DNA of 64,000 nt from Adhaeribacter rhizoryzae (GTDB taxonomy: Bacteria; Bacteroidota; Bacteroidia; Cytophagales; Hymenobacteraceae), in contig NZ_VWSF01000003.1 in NCBI RefSeq assembly GCF_008629685.1, forward strand, positions 90,270-154,269. The letters are read 5' to 3'. The notes beneath the pieces were generated by a model. That model ran no database searches, was not told where the DNA came from, and saw only the letters and a list, made by a program, of their open reading frames with translations. Below are positions 1 to 9,225 of this stretch, one piece after another (the first letter of the stretch is position 1; each line of letters opens with the position of its first letter). A program made the translations under genes and the position numbers.

Positions 1-1243
1 AAACGAAGCTTTACAAATTCTTTGTGCCGTTTTACTTACTGCAGAACCCGTTACCATTTCTAATATTCCCGACATCCGGGACGTAAACAAATTAATTGAA
101 TTATTAGCCGATTTGGGGGTTAAAGTTACCCGCGAGTCACCCGATACTTACACCTTTCAGGCCGACGATATTAACCTGGATTACCTGAAAACAGATTCTT
201 ACGTGGCGCAGGGGCGTGCCATTCGGGGTTCGGTTATGATTATGGGACCATTATTAGCCCGTTTTGGCACCTGCATGTTGCCTAAACCCGGCGGCGATAA
301 AATTGGCCGGCGGCGCATGGATACCCATTTTATTGGCTTACAGAAACTAGGTGCCACTTTTACCTACGATTCCCAGGATAGTTTTTTCCATATCCAAGCC
401 CCAAACAAATTGAAAGGCACGTACATGTTGCTGGATGAAGCTTCCGTAACGGGTACAGCCAATATTGTGATGGGCGCTGTTCTGGCCGAAGGCATTACGA
501 CCATTTACAATGCAGCCTGCGAACCTTACCTGCAACAACTTTGCAAAATGCTTTGCCGCATGGGTGCTAAAATAAGCGGGGTTGGGTCTAATTTATTAAC
601 CATTGAAGGCGTTGAAAAACTGGGCGGTACTGAACACCGGATGCTCCCGGATATGATTGAGATTGGATCTTTTATGGGCCTGGCTGCCATGACTGGCTCC
701 GAAATAACTATCAAAAATGCTCAGATTCACGAGTTAGGTATTATTCCGGACACTTTCCGGAGCTTGGGGGTTAAAATGGAATTTCACGGCGATGATATTT
801 ATTTACCGGCCCAGGACCATTACGAAATTGACACCTACATTGATGGCAGCATCCTGACCATTGCGGACCAAATCTGGCCAGGCTTTACCCCCGACCTGAT
901 TAGTGTGGCGCTGGTAACGGCTACCCAGGCCAAAGGCACCGTACTCATTCATCAGAAAATGTTTGAAAGCCGCTTGTTCTTTGTAGATAAACTGATTGAC
1001 ATGGGAGCTCAGATTATTCTCTGCGACCCGCACCGCGCTACCGTTATTGGCCAAAACCGCCAGGTACCGTTGCGGGGCATCAGCATGACTTCGCCGGATA
1101 TTCGCGCCGGGGTAGCTTTATTAATTGCCGCTCTTTCTGCGGAAGGCCGCAGCATCATCGAGAATGTAGAGCAGATAGACCGTGGTTACCAGTACATAGA
1201 TAAACGCCTGAATGCCATTGGCGCTGATATTAAAAGGCTATAG
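1..1243 (+). CDS. murA: UDP-N-acetylglucosamine 1-carboxyvinyltransferase, 5' partial
   Basis: MurA transfers enolpyruvate from PEP to UDP-GlcNAc, the first committed step of peptidoglycan synthesis in the cytosol. The reading frame is open from position 2, so the N-terminus lies left of the window; a TTG at 113 is internal and not the start. The sequence shows EPSP-synthase/MurA-fold features: the loop PGGDKIGRRRMDTHF (codons near 287-330), a GTANIVMGAVLAEG stretch and a C-terminal SPDIRAGVALLIAAL segment. The loop residue that is Cys115 in E. coli MurA is Asp here (GAT, 296-298). That substitution is known from other MurA enzymes and goes with fosfomycin insensitivity. A strong terminator follows at 1268-1300. 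Identification is very secure; the true start cannot be seen. Confidence 0.96.
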   Translation, partial: NEALQILCAVLLTAEPVTISNIPDIRDVNKLIELLADLGVKVTRESPDTYTFQADDINLDYLKTDSYVAQGRAIRGSVMIMGPLLARFGTCMLPKPGGDKIGRRRMDTHFIGLQKLGATFTYDSQDSFFHIQAPNKLKGTYMLLDEASVTGTANIVMGAVLAEGITTIYNAACEPYLQQLCKMLCRMGAKISGVGSNLLTIEGVEKLGGTEHRMLPDMIEIGSFMGLAAMTGSEITIKNAQIHELGIIPDTFRSLGVKMEFHGDDIYLPAQDHYEIDTYIDGSILTIADQIWPGFTPDLISVALVTATQAKGTVLIHQKMFESRLFFVDKLIDMGAQIILCDPHRATVIGQNRQVPLRGISMTSPDIRAGVALLIAALSAEGRSIIENVEQIDRGYQYIDKRLNAIGADIKRL

Positions 1244-1267
1244 TTTTTATTAGCTTAAAGAATATTT

Positions 1268-1300
1268 AAAAACGCCTGGTATAAATAACCAGGCGTTTTT
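1268..1300 (+). terminator. intrinsic terminator after murA
   Basis: A 13-bp perfect stem (1268-1280 with 1288-1300) has a 7-nt loop. The stem ends in a run of five T, mirrored by five A on the left, so it can work in both directions. It lies 25 nt after the murA stop codon. Confidence 0.88.
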
Positions 1301-1442
1301 CATTTTAAAGTGGTCTTCTGTTCTGTTTTCCGAATAAATATATAATTTTCTTTATGGATTTTACCTAAATCTGCGTCTTTCTAGTATAGCGCATCCTGGC
1401 CAGTACGCTCTGCTAAAATATTCACTTTAAAATCCTAAGGTA

Positions 1443-2339
1443 ATGAAACTGCTTATTATTTTCGCCGCTATACTTTCCTTGTTCTGCCGCTGCCAAGCCA
1501 AACCAGAACCTCCTTCTGAAGGACAGTACAAAACCACTGATATAATATTTCCTTCTCCGCCACATAGACCTAAAAACCAGGAAGAACAATCTGAAATGGT
1601 GGCTTCGAGCCCAAGGTACGATGCGGAAACATACAAAGTTGAATTAGCGGAACCATCTCTATTTCCGGCAAAAGTAATTCGCCACGCTTATTTGCGCCTG
1701 CAAGTAAAAGATTATGCTGCTAGCACCAAAGCCTTAAACAACTACATTGCGCACTGGAAAGCCTTTATTTCAAACGCTGAAGAAGATAGAGCTAGTGGTA
1801 CTTTAGAAAACAGTTTAACCATAAGAGTAACCGACGACAACTTCGAACCATTGGTGCAGGATTTACTAAAGGAAAGCGATTACCTGGAACAAAAAACAAT
1901 AACCTCTAAAGACGTTACGGAAGAATGGTTAGATAATGATACGCGACTAAATAGCCGGAAAAAAGTAGAGGAGCGTTACCTGGCATTACTAGCCAGGGCC
2001 AAAAACGTAAAAGAGATTTTGGCCATAGAATCAGAACTTAGAACTATTCAGGAAGAAATTGACGCAGCAGCAGCCAAACAGCAGTATTTACAAAACCAAG
2101 TAGCCTTTAGCACAATTACCCTGGATTATTTCCAGACTACTTCCCCAACCATCTCTCCGGACAACAGCTTGACAAAAAGAATTTTGCAAGCCCTGATAGC
2201 TGGTTGGGATGGTACGGTAGCGGCTTTAATATTACTTATACAACTATGGCCTATTGCTTTGTTAATTACATTGCTGGTAACGCTTTACCTTAAATTTAAG
2301 AAGTCCAGATTTTCGGTAATTAATACTCCTCACCTGTAG
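1443..2339 (+). CDS. DUF4349 domain envelope protein
   Basis: 298 residues. The N-terminus is hydrophobic and ends in a cysteine-containing stretch (LSLFCRCQAK) that could serve as a lipoprotein or Sec signal. The body from about residue 80 matches the DUF4349 pattern: a beta-rich segment (YLRLQVKDYAASTKALNNYI), then SLTIRVTDDNFEPLV, then a helical coiled-coil region rich in Glu and Ala (about 170-215), then VAFSTITLDYFQ. A C-terminal transmembrane helix (about 255-285) precedes a short basic tail. The family is widespread and of unknown function; members are predicted to be anchored in the cytoplasmic membrane with the body outside. It has its own terminator at 2379-2407. Assignment to DUF4349 is by recalled pattern. 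Confidence 0.85.
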   Translation: MKLLIIFAAILSLFCRCQAKPEPPSEGQYKTTDIIFPSPPHRPKNQEEQSEMVASSPRYDAETYKVELAEPSLFPAKVIRHAYLRLQVKDYAASTKALNNYIAHWKAFISNAEEDRASGTLENSLTIRVTDDNFEPLVQDLLKESDYLEQKTITSKDVTEEWLDNDTRLNSRKKVEERYLALLARAKNVKEILAIESELRTIQEEIDAAAAKQQYLQNQVAFSTITLDYFQTTSPTISPDNSLTKRILQALIAGWDGTVAALILLIQLWPIALLITLLVTLYLKFKKSRFSVINTPHL

Positions 2340-2378
2340 GTTGATTCAACCTTAAATTACTGTCTACAAAATTCATTT

Positions 2379-2407
2379 AAAGAGCATCTGCGTTTCGGGT
2401 GCTTTTT
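2379..2407 (+). terminator. terminator after the DUF4349 gene
   Basis: A 10-bp stem with two G-U wobbles pairs 2379-2388 with 2398-2407 and runs into five T. It lies 40 nt downstream of the DUF4349 stop and separates it from the convergent gene at 2502. Confidence 0.7.
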
Positions 2408-2501
2408 GCTTTTAAATTGCGGATTGGTCATGATTTCAATTGCTTCTTGCCTCGCAATATTTATACAAAATAGCTACCGGTGCTGGTTAATTGCCCATAT
2501 T

Positions 2502-3623
2502 TTATACCCGCACATAAATTTTCTTTTTATCGAGCAGATAACCAACCAGCCAACAGCACAACATAAAAGCTATGGCAAATAAGAATGAGCCAATATGATT
2601 TCCTAGCGGCATAAATAAACGCCGGTAAGTAGCTTCATACAAGCTTATATCTCCTACCCGAAAGAAATGCATTAAGATAGCCCCAACCTCCGACAACAAA
2701 TAAATAAATAATGGATTACGGCCAAACACTTTAAAAAAGTAAGTCCAGTTGGTTTTATGCAGCATTTCTATTACGTACACCAATATGCCTAATAATATGC
2801 AATCTAAGCCAACCGTTAAGGTTACAAAAGAACTGGTCCATAACTTTTTGTTTACCGGAAATATTAAGTCCCAGGCGTAAGACACTGCCAGTAACAGACA
2901 GCCAATGAGCAGCAATTTGGCTAAGGCCTCAAACGTACTTCCTTGCTTTTGTAAAAAATAGCCAATCGCGAATCCGGCCGTTACGTTGGCTACCGCCGGC
3001 AAGGTACTTAACAAGCCTTCCGGATCAAAAGGTACTCCTTCGCCCATGTATAAATGCTCTGCCCCTACCAGCCAGGTATCGAGTTTTAGTACGGCATTAC
3101 CGTGCAAGGTTAATTGGGCTCCCGGCTCACCAAATAGTAACAGCAAAACCCAGTACAGGAACAACCCAACTACCGATACAATCAAAGCTCTTTTCCAGTT
3201 GAGGTAATAAATCAGAAGTGCAGCAATGCCGTAAGCCAAAGCAATTCGTTGCAAAACGCCAAAAATGCGGGTAGTGCCAATAGGGTTAAAAACTAATTGT
3301 TGCTGCTCCCAATGCACAAACGGAAACCAATACATCAGGTAACCCAGTAAAAAAATAATAAAAGTACGTTTAAATATTTTACCTAATACCTGGGTTTGGT
3401 TAAGCGCCTGTAAACGAGGCATCACAAAGCTCATGGCATTGCCAACCGCAAATAAAAACGACGGAAATACCAAATCGGTGGGCGTAAAACCGTGCCACTT
3501 CGCGTGATGCAACGGGCCAAAAGTGGTAGCACCATTACCAGGCGTATTTACAATAATCATAAAGCAAACCGTCATGCCGCGGAATACATCCAGGGCTGTA
3601 AATCGTTGGTTTGATAAAGCCAT
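2502..3623 (-). CDS. NagX-type membrane acyltransferase (DUF5009 / HGSNAT-like)
   Basis: 373-residue polytopic membrane protein. It opens with the family signature RFTALDVFRGMTVCFMIIVN followed by GFTPTDLVFPSFLFAVGNAM, typical of the COG4299 group related to heparan-alpha-glucosaminide N-acetyltransferase and called NagX in N-acetylglucosamine clusters. About ten hydrophobic helices follow. Family members are thought to move or acetylate amino sugars at the inner membrane, but most are uncharacterised. No GlcNAc catabolic genes adjoin it, so the substrate is unknown. The start at 3623 gives an N-terminus that begins directly at the conserved motif. Confidence 0.85.
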   Translation of the reverse strand: MALSNQRFTALDVFRGMTVCFMIIVNTPGNGATTFGPLHHAKWHGFTPTDLVFPSFLFAVGNAMSFVMPRLQALNQTQVLGKIFKRTFIIFLLGYLMYWFPFVHWEQQQLVFNPIGTTRIFGVLQRIALAYGIAALLIYYLNWKRALIVSVVGLFLYWVLLLLFGEPGAQLTLHGNAVLKLDTWLVGAEHLYMGEGVPFDPEGLLSTLPAVANVTAGFAIGYFLQKQGSTFEALAKLLLIGCLLLAVSYAWDLIFPVNKKLWTSSFVTLTVGLDCILLGILVYVIEMLHKTNWTYFFKVFGRNPLFIYLLSEVGAILMHFFRVGDISLYEATYRRLFMPLGNHIGSFLFAIAFMLCCWLVGYLLDKKKIYVRV

Positions 3624-3876
3624 AAAGCAGGATTTAGGAAATATACCGTTGTTAATATCCGGATTAAGTAAACAGCTCCGGCCCTTCTAAATATATAGAA
3701 AAGTTAAGTTTTTCCAGCTATTTAGTTTTAACTGGTGTTAAAACTTTATGCCAATTATAAATTAAGTTTACTTAAACGCGCTGCGGCGAAAACCAGAGCT
3801 GTTTTACTAAGAATTGGGCTTTAATAATATTTTACGGATACCAATACCAAAGCGCGCTTTGCTGCTAATTACCTAT

Positions 3877-5037
3877 TTATTGCTTTTTACTGCCCCTATA
3901 CAATTCAAATTTTAAGAGCCGACATTCAATGGCGCCATTATACAACGGAATACGGCGCGAAGTGCGCAGGCCAATATGTTTGGCGGCCTCCAGGTTGCCG
4001 GTAAACACATAAGCATCGTAACCCGAAAAATTTGATTTAAAGGTATCGCCTATAGTTTTATATAATTGATTGATGCTTGCTTCATCGGTTCCCAAACGTT
4101 CGCCGTAGGGTGGGTTTAGCATTACTACGCCCCTGTCGCCAATGGCTTGGGCTTCGCGAAAATCGCGCACGCGCACCCGTATTTCGTCTTCCAATCTGGC
4201 CTGGGTAATATTGTTGCGGGCAGCTTCAATGTAATCTTTGTCTATATCAGAGCCAATTATTTCCAGATCTGCTTCGGGCAAACGCTTGGCTTGGGCCTCG
4301 GCAACTAAAGCATCGTATAGGTTTTGGTCAAAATCGGGCCACTGGCTAAAGCCAAAACTATTTTGCCGGTATAAGCCGGGTGCAATATTATAGGCAATCA
4401 TAGCTGCTTCTATTAACAAAGTACCCGAACCGCACATGGGATCTATAAAAGGCGACTGCCGATCCCAGCCGGATAATAATATTAAACCCGCTGCCAATAC
4501 TTCGTTCAGGGGTGCCACGTTGGTTTGAATGCGGTAACCCCGCCGGTGCAGCGAGTCGCCGGAAGCATCGAGGGCCAACGTTAATTGGTTTTCGTGCATG
4601 TGCAGGTTCAGCCGGATATCGGGCCGGGTAACATCTATGTCGGGCCGCCGTCCGGTTTTATGCCGAAACTGATCGACAATGGCATCTTTGGTAAGCTGCG
4701 ACAAAAACAAAGAATGCTGAAAAGTTGATTTGCTCACAACGGCGTTTATGGCAAAAGTCTGATCCAGGCTTAAATAATCCTGCCACCGGATGCGGCTTAC
4801 TTTGCGGTATAAATCTTCTTCATCGCGCACGTAAAAAGAAGCAAAAGGTACCAATAGCCGGATAGCCGTACGGCACCAAATATTGGCCGCGTACAACAAC
4901 CGCTTATCACCGGTAAACTCCACGGCCCGGGTTGCAACTTTTACGTTTTGGGCGCCTAGCTGCCGGAGTTCTTCGGCCAATATTTCTTCCAGGCCAAATT
5001 GTGTAGTAGCAATAATTTCAAAAAAATTGTTTTTCAT
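3877..5037 (-). CDS. rlmL: THUMP-domain class I SAM-dependent RNA methyltransferase (RlmL-type)
   Basis: 386 residues. The N-terminus (about 1-160) has a ferredoxin-like/THUMP region (FEIIATTQFGLEEILAEEL). The C-terminal catalytic domain carries the SAM-binding FIDPMCGSGTLLIEAA and the N6/N2-type motif NPPYGERLG. This matches the N-terminal half of E. coli RlmKL, which makes m2G2445 in 23S rRNA; the RlmK half is absent, as is usual outside gammaproteobacteria. A TAnnTTTG element on the minus strand at 5074-5081 lies 36 nt upstream of the ATG. It is divergent from murB. The exact modified nucleotide is inferred from the family. Confidence 0.88.
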   Translation of the reverse strand: MKNNFFEIIATTQFGLEEILAEELRQLGAQNVKVATRAVEFTGDKRLLYAANIWCRTAIRLLVPFASFYVRDEEDLYRKVSRIRWQDYLSLDQTFAINAVVSKSTFQHSLFLSQLTKDAIVDQFRHKTGRRPDIDVTRPDIRLNLHMHENQLTLALDASGDSLHRRGYRIQTNVAPLNEVLAAGLILLSGWDRQSPFIDPMCGSGTLLIEAAMIAYNIAPGLYRQNSFGFSQWPDFDQNLYDALVAEAQAKRLPEADLEIIGSDIDKDYIEAARNNITQARLEDEIRVRVRDFREAQAIGDRGVVMLNPPYGERLGTDEASINQLYKTIGDTFKSNFSGYDAYVFTGNLEAAKHIGLRTSRRIPLYNGAIECRLLKFELYRGSKKQ

Positions 5038-5073
5038 GCTGTTCCGGTACAGATGCGGTTAATATTTGTGGTT

Positions 5074-5081
5074 CAAACTTA
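5074..5081 (-). promoter_or_regulatory. candidate promoter -7 element of rlmL
   Basis: The minus strand reads TAAGTTTG, an exact match to the Bacteroidota -7 consensus TAnnTTTG, 36 nt before the start codon at 5037. No clear -33 TTG is seen at the usual spacing. Confidence 0.45.
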
Positions 5082-5217
5082 AAGCAAAATTGTGATTACG
5101 CATATATTTAAATTTCCTCTTATTCGGAATAAAATTTAAATATTTATCTTAACGCCAGGTGCGCCAAAGCAGCCGTTAATATTTAAATAATTTAACCCTA
5201 CTGGCAGGTTTTGTGCT

Positions 5218-5225
5218 TATTTTTG
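5218..5225 (+). promoter_or_regulatory. candidate promoter -7 element of murB
   Basis: TATTTTTG matches TAnnTTTG and ends 21 nt before the ATG at 5247. It overlaps the 12-codon extension that would result from using the upstream TTG (5211), which argues against that start. Confidence 0.5.
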
Positions 5226-5246
5226 TGTTTAGGTAAAAACCACCAG

Positions 5247-6263
5247 ATGAATTTACAACTTAATTATTCGCTTAAAAACCTGAATACGTTTGGCATAGAT
5301 GTGGTTGCCCGGCAATTTGCCAGCTTTAAGAATGTAGCCGAGTTGCAGGAATTGCTTAATAACCCCGAAATAGATAAAAATAATTTATTGGTACTGGGCG
5401 GCGGCAGCAACGTTTTATTTACCCAAAATTACGACGGCACGGTGCTGCAAAACTTAATCGGGGGCATACATATTATTTCAGAAACCGACGAAGATGCTTT
5501 GGTAGAAGCTGGTGGTGGCGTAAGCTGGCACGATTTGGTTTTGTTTTCGATTGATAAAAATTTGGGTGGCCTTGAGAATCTTTCGCTAATACCGGGTACG
5601 GTTGGGGCAGCACCTTTGCAAAATATTGGTGCGTACGGCGTAGAGTTAAAAGATGTATTTCAGAGTTTAGAAGCGGTAGAAATAAGTACGGGAGCCGTAA
5701 CTACCTTTGATGCCGAAAAATGTGGCTTTGGTTACCGCGAAAGTATATTTAAAAGAGAGCTTAAAGGAAAATATATTGTTACGCATGTTACCTTGCAGTT
5801 AAGCAAAAAGCCGGTTTTTAATACTACTTACGGCGCCATTAAGAGCACGTTAGAGGCCATGCAGGTAAAAGAAATTACGCTTAAAGCCTTGAGCGATGCC
5901 GTTATTGCTATCCGGCAAAGCAAACTACCTAACCCGGTGGTTATTGGCAATGCCGGCTCTTTTTTTAAAAACCCGGAAATATCGCCCGACCAGTTTGCGG
6001 CTTTACAAGCACAATACCCCAATATTCCGAGTTACCCGGCGGCCCACGGCAATATTAAAGTACCAGCCGGCTGGCTGATTGAGCAATGCGGCTGGAAAGG
6101 GAAAATAATAAATAATTACGGCGTGCATAAAGATCAGGCCCTGGTACTGGTAAATTACGGCGGTGCCGAAGGCAACCAAATTCGGGCGCTGGCTTACGAA
6201 ATAATAGAATCGGTAAAGCAAAAATTTAACATAACGCTGCACCCCGAAGTAAATATTATTTAA
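5247..6263 (+). CDS. murB: UDP-N-acetylenolpyruvoylglucosamine reductase
   Basis: MurB reduces UDP-GlcNAc-enolpyruvate to UDP-MurNAc with NADPH and FAD, the step after MurA. It is 338 residues from the ATG at 5247. FAD-binding motifs are visible: LVLGGGSNVLFT and ENLSLIPGTVGAAPLQNIGAYG. The catalytic serine region is GNAGSFFKNP and the C-terminal element is PAGWLIEQCGWKG. The domain order and length fit type I MurB, as in E. coli. An upstream in-frame TTG at 5211 would add 12 residues but sits across a promoter-like element, so the ATG is preferred. murA lies 4 kb upstream on the same strand but is not co-transcribed. Confidence 0.96.
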   Translation: MNLQLNYSLKNLNTFGIDVVARQFASFKNVAELQELLNNPEIDKNNLLVLGGGSNVLFTQNYDGTVLQNLIGGIHIISETDEDALVEAGGGVSWHDLVLFSIDKNLGGLENLSLIPGTVGAAPLQNIGAYGVELKDVFQSLEAVEISTGAVTTFDAEKCGFGYRESIFKRELKGKYIVTHVTLQLSKKPVFNTTYGAIKSTLEAMQVKEITLKALSDAVIAIRQSKLPNPVVIGNAGSFFKNPEISPDQFAALQAQYPNIPSYPAAHGNIKVPAGWLIEQCGWKGKIINNYGVHKDQALVLVNYGGAEGNQIRALAYEIIESVKQKFNITLHPEVNII

Positions 6264-6305
6264 GCAATATTGCCTCTTAAACTGTTTTACCAAGTCTCAT
6301 TTGCG

Positions 6306-6412
6306 CGCCAGTTTGTAACTGGTGTGTTTGATGAAAGGAAGTTTCCACTTCCGGCCAGTTTAAAACTGGCCATTATTAATAGGCACAAGTTACGCTTCGC
6401 TAAACTTGCGCC
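6306..6412. repeat. cluster of three REP-like palindromes
   Basis: Three short palindromes stand in a row between murB and its terminator: 6306-6313 with 6317-6324, 6353-6360 with 6364-6371 (GGCCAGTT/AACTGGCC, perfect), and 6382-6391 with 6403-6412 (GGCACAAGTT/AACTTGCGCC). Cores share an AGTT/AACT base. They resemble repetitive extragenic palindromes. No RAYT transposase is in the window. Confidence 0.6.
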
Positions 6413-6442
6413 AGCTAAAAATATTCCTCAGAAAGAAGGTAT

Positions 6443-6485
6443 AAAATAAATGGCTTCCCTAATAATCAAGGAAGCCATTTATTTT
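6443..6485. terminator. bidirectional terminator between murB and mutS2
   Basis: A 16-bp perfect stem (6443-6458 with 6470-6485) has an 11-nt loop. The stem base is A/T-rich on both sides, so it can end both murB (+) and mutS2 (-), which converge here. Confidence 0.82.
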
Positions 6486-6558
6486 AAAGCGTGTTAAAAA
6501 TTAGCAATAGTTAGCAGCAATTGGCAAATTCCGAGCGGGCTTAACCAATTTAGCTATT

Positions 6559-8946
6559 TTATTTAAGTACTACCAGCGAAACGCCGTCACCGCCGCGTTC
6601 AACGTGCTCATTGCTGATGCTGGCTACTTCTTTCACGCTGCGTAAGTAATCCCGAAGCACTTGCTTTAAGATGCCATTGCCCCGGCCGTGAATAATTTTT
6701 ATTTCCGGAATACCGAGCATAATGGCATCGTCTACAAAAGCCATAAGCTGGGTTAAGGCATCTTCGGCCCTTTGGCCCCGCACATCCATCGTCGGACTAA
6801 AATTGGCCATGCGCTTGGTTAGGTTCATGCCCTGACGGGATGGTTCCGACGCTTCTTTCTTAACTTTCGGTAATTGCCCTTCTACCCGCTCCAGGTTTTC
6901 GGTTTTAACAATGGTTTTAATATTGCCAAACAGCACTTCGGCGGTTTTTCCTTTTAACGAAACAATTTGCCCCACCGAATCCTGCCCCACCAACGAAACT
7001 AAATCGCCGGGCACCAACGCGCCTTTAGCCGTACTCAGCTTTTTGGCTGGGCGGTGCTCTACTTTAATTTTCTCCTGGGTAAAAGTTTCCAGTGCCTGCC
7101 GGGCCTGCTTGGTTTGTTCTTTATCGGCCTGACTTTGCCGGATTTGCTGAATGGTGGCTTCAATTTGCTGGTTCGTATCGCGGAGTAAGAGCTTGGCTTT
7201 TTGCTTCGCTTCCGAAATAATATCGGCTTTGCTTTCCTCCAGCAATTGCTTCATATCGGAATATTCTTTAGCCGATTGCCGCATTTTTTTCTCCTGCGAG
7301 GCTAACTCACGGTTACGTTTTTCTACTTCCGCTTTCTCGGCTTCAAGTTCTTCCAGTAAGCGATCGTAGCGAATTTTATCGCGACCGGCCAAATTACTGG
7401 CTTTGTTTACAATTTCCTGTGGCAAACCAATTTTACGGGCAATCTCAATAGCAAACGAACTACCGGGCTTACCAATTACCAACTGGTACAATGGTTTTAA
7501 TTCTTTGTGGTCGTAACGCATGGCCCCGTTTACAATACCGGGCGTACGCTGGGCAAAGTTTTTCAGGTTGGTATAGTGGGTGGTAATTACCCCAAACACG
7601 CCCTGCTGGTTCAGCTTCTCCAGCACGGCCTCGGCAATGGCGCCGCCCAGTTGTGGTTCGGTACCGGTGCCAAATTCATCTATTAAAACCAGACTTTTTT
7701 TGCCCGCCAACACCACAAACTGCTTCATGTTTTGTAAGTGCGAACTGTAAGTACTCAGGTCATTTTCCAAGGATTGCTCGTCGCCGATATCAATAAAAAT
7801 ATCTTCGAACATACCGGCCTCAGAACCCTCGGCTACCGGAATAAGTAAGCCGCATTGCAGCATATATTGCAGCAAGCCCACTATTTTTAAAGTAACTGAT
7901 TTACCGCCGGCATTTGGTCCGGATATGAGTAAGATGCGTTGTTCTTTGTCCAGCGCCAACGATAAAGGTACCACTTCCCTATCCTGGCTTTTAAAGTTCA
8001 GGTAGAGCAACGGATGGCGGGCATTATGCCATTTTACCGCCGGGGTTTTATGCAAGTTTGGCAAAGTTGCTTCGATGCGGGAGGCATAAATAGCTTTGGC
8101 CCGGATAAAATCGAGCAGCCCTAAATATTGGTAAGCCTTGCGTAAATCCATTACAGCCGGCCGCAACTGGTTGGTTAAAGCGGTAAGTATCCGAATTAAT
8201 TCCCGGTGGTAAGCATTCTCCAGGTCTTTAATGTCGTTGTTTAATTCAAATACCGTATCTGGCTCAATATAAACTGTTTGCCCGCTCGTAGATTCATCAT
8301 GAATTAACCCTTTTAAACGGCGCTTATATTCGGCTAAAACCGGAATAACAATGCGGCCACCGCGTACAGTTGGTTCGGCATCGGCGTTGGTCCAGCCGGA
8401 GGCTTTGGCGTGCCGCAGTACGGCCTGAATTTGTTTGCGCAGTAAAGCTTGCTGGTGAATTAAATCTGCTTTAAGGCGAGCCAATTCCGGCGATGCATTG
8501 TCCCGTACAGTTCCGTTATCGTCTACTACCTTATCCATAGCCGAAAGCAAGTGCCGGTCTACCTGAATGGCCTCGCCCAGCGCCCGCAAATTAGGATACA
8601 AGGTTTCTTCGGCCTGCGAGAAAAAAGTAAGCGCTTGCCGGATGGTCCGCAACGACATTTTGATTTCGTAAAACGCCCTTACATCCAGGAAAGAACCTTC
8701 TATAGCGGCCCGGTTCAGGTGCTCGGTAACATCAAAGTAGTGCTGGGTTGGGAAATCTGCGCCAGATGTCATTAATCCCCGGAATTCGTGCGTTTGATGC
8801 AAGAGTTTCTGAACCAAATCGAAACGGGTCAGGTACTGCATGCGGTTTACAAAATATTGCCCCAGCGGACTCAAACAAAGCGAAATAAGGCTTTCTCGGA
8901 TTTGGTTAAACCCAATTTTATTTTCAAAATTTTGTGGATATATCAA
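6559..8946 (-). CDS. mutS2: endonuclease MutS2
   Basis: 795 residues, the usual MutS2 length. Order of parts: helical core/clamp region (1-300), ATPase with Walker A GPNAGGKS (near residue 340), ABC-type Walker B VLIDEFGTGTEP, a long charged coiled coil (about 515-620), a KOW-like beta segment, and a C-terminal Smr nuclease domain (about 715-795) with the motif IIHGRGNGILKQVL. MutS2 has no mismatch-recognition domain. It acts on branched DNA to suppress recombination and, in some bacteria, on stalled ribosomes. A TAnnTTTG element on the minus strand at 9027-9034 lies about 80 nt upstream. The 279-nt upstream spacer is very AT-rich and holds nothing else recognisable. Confidence 0.96.
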   Translation of the reverse strand: MIYPQNFENKIGFNQIRESLISLCLSPLGQYFVNRMQYLTRFDLVQKLLHQTHEFRGLMTSGADFPTQHYFDVTEHLNRAAIEGSFLDVRAFYEIKMSLRTIRQALTFFSQAEETLYPNLRALGEAIQVDRHLLSAMDKVVDDNGTVRDNASPELARLKADLIHQQALLRKQIQAVLRHAKASGWTNADAEPTVRGGRIVIPVLAEYKRRLKGLIHDESTSGQTVYIEPDTVFELNNDIKDLENAYHRELIRILTALTNQLRPAVMDLRKAYQYLGLLDFIRAKAIYASRIEATLPNLHKTPAVKWHNARHPLLYLNFKSQDREVVPLSLALDKEQRILLISGPNAGGKSVTLKIVGLLQYMLQCGLLIPVAEGSEAGMFEDIFIDIGDEQSLENDLSTYSSHLQNMKQFVVLAGKKSLVLIDEFGTGTEPQLGGAIAEAVLEKLNQQGVFGVITTHYTNLKNFAQRTPGIVNGAMRYDHKELKPLYQLVIGKPGSSFAIEIARKIGLPQEIVNKASNLAGRDKIRYDRLLEELEAEKAEVEKRNRELASQEKKMRQSAKEYSDMKQLLEESKADIISEAKQKAKLLLRDTNQQIEATIQQIRQSQADKEQTKQARQALETFTQEKIKVEHRPAKKLSTAKGALVPGDLVSLVGQDSVGQIVSLKGKTAEVLFGNIKTIVKTENLERVEGQLPKVKKEASEPSRQGMNLTKRMANFSPTMDVRGQRAEDALTQLMAFVDDAIMLGIPEIKIIHGRGNGILKQVLRDYLRSVKEVASISNEHVERGGDGVSLVVLK

Positions 8947-9026
8947 GGTTTTAAGCTTAGATCAATTCAGGTAAAAAATGTTTGTTCATTCTACGAATGA
9001 TAATAGTATGGTATAACATTCCGGAA

Positions 9027-9034
9027 CAAAAATA
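9027..9034 (-). promoter_or_regulatory. candidate promoter -7 element of mutS2
   Basis: The minus strand reads TATTTTTG, matching TAnnTTTG, 80 nt before the mutS2 ATG. This is a single short match in AT-rich DNA. Confidence 0.35.
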
Positions 9035-9225
9035 AATTTAATATTCCGAAAAAAATCTTTAAATATTGCGGGTAAGGTAGTAAGCAATAATTCTTCTATT
9101 GCAAAACCAAAACAATTATTCTTACTTGAAAATATTACTTCATTATATCATACATATTAAACTGATTATCAACTAGAAATAATAAATATTAAAAAGTATT
9201 TATAAAACTAATTTCGGGTGTACTT

